Positions 34,073 through 36,943 of a stretch of DNA of 36,943 bases are shown here, piece after piece. Source of the stretch: Oscillospiraceae bacterium (GTDB lineage Bacteria > Bacillota > Clostridia > Oscillospirales > Ruminococcaceae). The position numbers and the translations under genes are program-made. The stretch covers positions 1 through 36,943 of the forward strand of contig JAQVCU010000018.1 of NCBI GenBank assembly GCA_028689635.1. The letters are read 5' to 3'. The notes under the pieces are model-generated. The model had not been told where the DNA came from and searched no databases. It saw only the letters and a program-made list of their open reading frames with translations. Position 1 is the stretch's first letter; the number at the start of each line of letters is the position of its first letter.

Positions 34073-35086
34073 TCAATATTCCATCTGGCGATAGTAGCGG
34101 CGGGTGGTCAGGGGGTGATTTCTCACGTGCTCCAGATGGCGGCTCAGGCACTCGGTAATGGTATAGACGACCATGGGGCTCATGATCTTGCGGAACTCCT
34201 CGTCCAGGGGCAGCTCCACTTCTTTGGTGTCGTAAACGGCGATATTTTTGGTGATCTTCTTCGAGAAGTTCATCACGCGATCCATCAAAGGTCTGGTGGA
34301 ATCCTCGCCATAGAACAGGATCAGGCTGGTATCTTCTTCCACCAGCTCCAGCGTGCCGTGGAAATATTCGCAGGCATGGATGGATTTGGTCTTGATCCAC
34401 TGCATCTCTTCCAGGATGCACATGGCGTAATCGTAAGCCTCGCCCCAGAGGTAACCGGAGCCGATGACCATGTGATAATCCGTATCTTTATGCTTTTCAG
34501 CCAGGGCCTTGCTGCGATCCTCATACAGCTCTTTGGCTTTGACCAGGTAGGGGGAAATGGTGCACAGCTGGTCGGCGAAACGCTCGTATTTCGGGAAGGA
34601 GCCCGCGTTGTGCATCATGCGGGTGAGGAACAGCATGTTGGTCAGATAAATGGCCTCGGCCAGGTTGGAATCGGTAGCGAAAGAGCAGAACAGGTAGTCC
34701 GCATATTCGCAGGCGGGGGTACCGGCGTTGGAAACGTACATCACAACACGGGCGCCGGCGTCTTTGCAGAATTTCGCGGCGGCAACGATTTCTTTGGTGT
34801 TGCCGGAACGGGTGGAGAAAACGCAAATAGAATCCTTGGAGAATTTCTTGTGGTTCATCACCATGAATTCGGAAGCGATCATCGTGTAGGATTCGATCTC
34901 AGATTCTGTATCCAGCATGTATTTCATAGGCCAGGAATGGCAGTAGGTGCCGCCACAGCCGATGAAGAAGATGTTGGAATAGCCGGCTTTGCTGATCTCG
35001 TCAGCAGCGGCCTCGATCTTCGGGCGAAGGGCCAGGGCGTCGTTGACTACTTTTTCATAGGCAGGGGCGTCAAAATTGAACAGCAT
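34073..35086 (-). CDS. SIS-domain sugar-phosphate isomerase/deglycase (FrlB-like)
   Basis: Double-SIS protein of 337 residues resembling fructoselysine-6-phosphate deglycase FrlB, which splits phosphorylated Amadori products into glucose 6-phosphate and an amino acid. The first SIS domain has FFIGCGGTYCHS (41-51) and STRSGNTKE (91-99). The second has the VIGSGYLWGEAYDYA loop and the CEYFHGTLELVEED motif with the conserved His and Glu. The C-terminus TRRYYRQMEY closely recalls the RRYYGGLVEY end of E. coli FrlB. Glucosamine-type isomerases are the alternative. ATG 35086 is preceded by AAGGAGG. Its base composition is visibly more AT-rich than its neighbours, which suggests high expression or transfer. 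No kinase or transporter of a fructoselysine pathway is in the window. Confidence 0.85.
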   Translation of the reverse strand: MLFNFDAPAYEKVVNDALALRPKIEAAADEISKAGYSNIFFIGCGGTYCHSWPMKYMLDTESEIESYTMIASEFMVMNHKKFSKDSICVFSTRSGNTKEIVAAAKFCKDAGARVVMYVSNAGTPACEYADYLFCSFATDSNLAEAIYLTNMLFLTRMMHNAGSFPKYERFADQLCTISPYLVKAKELYEDRSKALAEKHKDTDYHMVIGSGYLWGEAYDYAMCILEEMQWIKTKSIHACEYFHGTLELVEEDTSLILFYGEDSTRPLMDRVMNFSKKITKNIAVYDTKEVELPLDEEFRKIMSPMVVYTITECLSRHLEHVRNHPLTTRRYYRQMEY

Positions 35087-35138
35087 ATGGTTTCCTCCTT
35101 AAATGTCTGCCGCGTCTGCATGGGAATTTACAGCCGCA

Positions 35139-35163
35139 TTTGAAACTATTTGAGCCTTTTTGA
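35139..35163 (-). promoter_or_regulatory. Three TCAAA repeats phased at 10 bp, operator candidate for SIS gene
   Basis: TTTGA (minus strand TCAAA) occurs at 35139, 35149 and 35159, exactly one helical turn apart. They lie about 10-34 nt downstream of the predicted start of transcription. The same motif and spacing occurs before the deoR-family gene. Confidence 0.65.
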
Positions 35164-35179
35164 TTCATTTTGCATCATC

Positions 35180-35208
35180 ATTATAGCAACCCATCTTCCA
35201 CCTGTCAA
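35180..35208 (-). promoter_or_regulatory. Promoter for SIS gene
   Basis: On the minus strand, perfect TTGACA (35203-35208), a 17-bp spacer and perfect TATAAT (35180-35185). The leader is about 90 nt. Confidence 0.92.
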
Positions 35209-35273
35209 TAGGTTTTTTGAAAAAAATCTTCCGAACTTTTCCGGAATCCGAAACGGGCGGGAAAAGAAAAGCA

Positions 35274-35314
35274 GGCGCCAAAAGGAGAAGGCGATATCTT
35301 CCCCTTTTGGCGCC
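35274..35314 (-). terminator. Terminator after deoR-family gene
   Basis: A perfect 12-bp stem GGCGCCAAAAGG/CCTTTTGGCGCC with a 17-nt partly paired loop is followed on the minus strand by a T-rich run (CTTTTCTTTT). Confidence 0.85.
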
Positions 35315-35328
35315 CGCTTTTGGGCTGG

Positions 35329-36093
35329 TCAGGCCAGCACCACCTGTATCCCCTGCTTTTCCAGCTCCCGCACCAGGGCCGGATCCAGTTGGCGGTCGGT
35401 GACCACCACATCCACCTGGGAAAGGGGGCACACCGATACAAAGGCGGTGCTCTCAAATTTGGCGTGGTCGCAAACCGCCACCACGCGGTCCGCCGCTTCG
35501 ATGATGCAGCGTTTGAGCGCCACTTCATCGGTGTTGGTGATATAGCAGCCGGAGCGCACATCCACCGCGTCAAACCCGATGAAAGCCGCGTCCAGGCGCA
35601 TGTTCCGCACCAGATCCTCCGCCAGATAGCCGCTTAGGGTGTAGTACCCCTGCCGCAGCTGCCCGCCGGTCACCGTCACGTTGATGCCCCGGCAGCTGGA
35701 AAGATCCGCGGCGATGGCCACATCGTTGGTGACAAGGTTGAGCCCCGTGCGCTCCTTTAAAAATGGGATCATGGCCCGGGTCGTGGTGCCCGCGTCCACC
35801 AGAACCGCAGAGTGATCCTGCACCAGAGCGGCGGCGGCCTCCCCCAGGCGGGCTTTTTCGGCGCTGTGGGCCACGCGTTTTTCGTCATAAGCCAGCTCCT
35901 CGCCCCGGGCGCCATTCTGGATGGTGGCGCCGCCGCGCACCAGCGCCAGCTCGCCCCCCTGATCCAAAAAAGCCAGATCCCGCCGCACGGTGGCCTTGGA
36001 CACCCCCAGCACGCCGGTCAGATCCTCCACCGAAGCAAACTCATGGCTTTTCAGGTAATCGCAAATGCGCTTGAGCCTTTCCTCCCGTATCAT
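35329..36093 (-). CDS. DeoR-family transcriptional regulator
   Basis: Sugar-phosphate-responsive repressor, 254 residues. The N-terminal winged helix is typical: EERLKRICDYL, SVEDLTGVLGVSKATVRRDL (key part SKATVRRDL at 32-40), and LVRGGA at 52-57. The C-terminal sensor domain has VDAGTTTRAMIPFL, the usual phosphosugar loop, and ITNTDEVALK. I choose ATG 36093 because AGGAGG lies 5 bp upstream and family proteins start at this Arg-Glu-Glu-Arg-Leu; the longer frame from 36171 begins inside the TCAAA repeats. It lies directly upstream of the SIS gene, its likely target, and it probably also represses itself. The inducer may be the SIS substrate, by inference. Confidence 0.93.
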   Translation of the reverse strand: MIREERLKRICDYLKSHEFASVEDLTGVLGVSKATVRRDLAFLDQGGELALVRGGATIQNGARGEELAYDEKRVAHSAEKARLGEAAAALVQDHSAVLVDAGTTTRAMIPFLKERTGLNLVTNDVAIAADLSSCRGINVTVTGGQLRQGYYTLSGYLAEDLVRNMRLDAAFIGFDAVDVRSGCYITNTDEVALKRCIIEAADRVVAVCDHAKFESTAFVSVCPLSQVDVVVTDRQLDPALVRELEKQGIQVVLA

Positions 36094-36157
36094 CGCTTCC
36101 TCCTGCTCCGGCCCGGCCAACTGCCAGCCAAATTTCATTTTTCTCCACAAAAATGGA

Positions 36158-36182
36158 TCAAAATACTTCAAAATTAATCATA
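36158..36182 (+). promoter_or_regulatory. TCAAA repeats phased at 10 bp before deoR-family gene
   Basis: TCAAA occurs at 36158 and 36168, with a degenerate TCATA at 36178, again 10 bp apart and just after the predicted start of transcription (about 36181 on the minus strand). The orientation is opposite to the copies before the SIS gene. Confidence 0.6.
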
Positions 36183-36187
36183 GCAAG

Positions 36188-36216
36188 AGTATAGCGCCCT
36201 TTCCCGGCAAAGTCAA
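36188..36216 (-). promoter_or_regulatory. Promoter for deoR-family gene
   Basis: On the minus strand, TTGACT (36211-36216), a 17-bp spacer and TATACT (36188-36193). The -35 overlaps the end of the upstream metalloprotease gene. Confidence 0.8.
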
Positions 36217-36943
36217 GGCTCCGCGTTTTCCGCGGGCTTGCGCAGAAGATCCCGGGCTTCCCGCCAGTCTGGCATGTATTGCTCCACCAGGCTCCAAAAC
36301 GCGGCAGAATGATTCATTTGGCGCAGATGGCAAAGCTCATGCAACACCACATATTCCAGGGCCCGGGGCTGAAACTGCGCCAGGCGAAGGGAGAGGGAGA
36401 TGTTGCCCTCAGACGAGCACCTGCCCCAGCTGGCAGTGAGCTTTTTCACCGTCACCTTTGCCGGAACAAGCCCTGTTTGGGCGCTGAGTACCGCCAAAGC
36501 CTGGGCGGCAGCACGGCGGACCTCCTGCCGGTAATACTCTTCCAGCGCTTTTTGCGCCTCCTCCCGGCAGAGGGATTCCCCGCGAAAACTGATTTCGATC
36601 GCGCCGTCCCTCAGGCAGGCCGCTGCCCCGCCCGGGGATCGCCGAAAAACCAGAGGGTAGCCCTTTCCCCACAGGGGGAACTTTGCCCCCGGCTCCGGTT
36701 GTGGCAGGCGGGCACGGGCAGCCTCACGCAGCTTTTGCAACACCCAGCCCTCGTGGCCCCGCAGGGCCGTTTCGATCTCCCTCACCGGCGTTTTTGGGGC
36801 GGCCTTGACCAGCAGTCCCTCCCGCCCCACGCAGATGCTGAGCGTTTTCCTTTTTTTCCTCTCCACCTGATAGGGGATATCCTCCCCGCCCAAGCGGATG
36901 ACCCGGCTCTCCGCCGTGGTCCCCTTCCCCTCCGGCTCAGGTT
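36213..36943 (-). CDS. YgjP-like zinc metallopeptidase, start beyond or near window edge
   Basis: Predicted cytoplasmic zinc metalloprotease of the YgjP/DUF45 (M48-like) family; its substrate is unknown. The zinc site HELCHLRQMNHS carries both His of HExxH plus the third His six residues later. It is preceded by the family motif SWGRCSSEGNISL, and the N-terminal part IPYQVERKKRKTLSI is typical. From a TTG at 36893 it would have 226 residues, close to the family's usual length. That TTG has no Shine-Dalgarno site, and the frame stays open to 36943, so the true start may lie outside the window. The stop overlaps the -35 of the deoR-family promoter. Confidence 0.88.
   Translation of the reverse strand, partial: PEPEGKGTTAESRVIRLGGEDIPYQVERKKRKTLSICVGREGLLVKAAPKTPVREIETALRGHEGWVLQKLREAARARLPQPEPGAKFPLWGKGYPLVFRRSPGGAAACLRDGAIEISFRGESLCREEAQKALEEYYRQEVRRAAAQALAVLSAQTGLVPAKVTVKKLTASWGRCSSEGNISLSLRLAQFQPRALEYVVLHELCHLRQMNHSAAFWSLVEQYMPDWREARDLLRKPAENAEP

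Noticed and set aside
36094..36171. N-terminal extension of the DeoR-family regulator
   Set aside because: It starts within the operator-like repeats and has no RBS. The Met at 36093 has AGGAGG and fits the family start.
35139..36182. Repeats as a CRISPR-like or tandem array
   Set aside because: There are only short 5-bp units, three per site, each located at a promoter. This is operator-like, not an array.

Overview
The window is GC-rich bacterial DNA. It has strong Shine-Dalgarno sites, sigma-A type promoters with 17-bp spacers, a lysine riboswitch, a BlaI/BlaR1-type regulatory pair and DeoR-family control. This fits a high-GC member of the Bacillota, most likely a gut clostridium of the Oscillospiraceae type. 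That placement is inferred from style and gene content, because there is no rRNA or tRNA gene to anchor it. No prophage, insertion sequence or CRISPR array was seen.

Layout: 1-1815, a truncated cation P-type ATPase (minus) ending in a 79-bp direct repeat at the window edge. 1930-8288, plus-strand sbcD-sbcC (DNA end processing), an Fe-S aldo/keto reductase and an EamA exporter. 8516-14681, a minus-strand operon blaI - blaR1 - lipoprotein - lipoprotein behind a near-perfect BlaI-type dyad. blaR1 and the first lipoprotein each carry a +1 frameshift at a C run, and the two lipoproteins share an almost identical signal-peptide segment. 14826-18801, pyrimidine-nucleoside phosphorylase (minus), a MalY/PatB C-S lyase broken by an in-frame TAA, and tgt (tRNA queuosine).

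18902-25039 is the most unusual locus: a tight four-gene minus operon of a UbiA-type prenyltransferase, a GtrA-type membrane protein, a fusion of a GNAT (YghO-like) acyltransferase with an acyl-adenylating ligase, and an ATP-dependent dikinase that lacks the PEP-binding barrel. It looks like an uncharacterised envelope-lipid or lipid-linked metabolite pathway: activate an acid, transfer it, phosphorylate, prenylate, and move across the membrane. queA (queuosine) lies just upstream.

26247-30170 is the lysine/diaminopimelate operon asd-dapA-dapB plus a free-standing ACT-domain protein. It is preceded by a lysine riboswitch, and a second promoter lies downstream of the riboswitch terminator. 30260-33969 holds a small Cys-rich protein, a MATE exporter, a small radical SAM enzyme and a patatin-like phospholipase. 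34073-36093 is a FrlB-like SIS-domain deglycase/isomerase with its DeoR-family regulator; both promoters carry TCAAA repeats phased every 10 bp just after the start of transcription. A YgjP-like zinc metalloprotease gene runs off the right edge.
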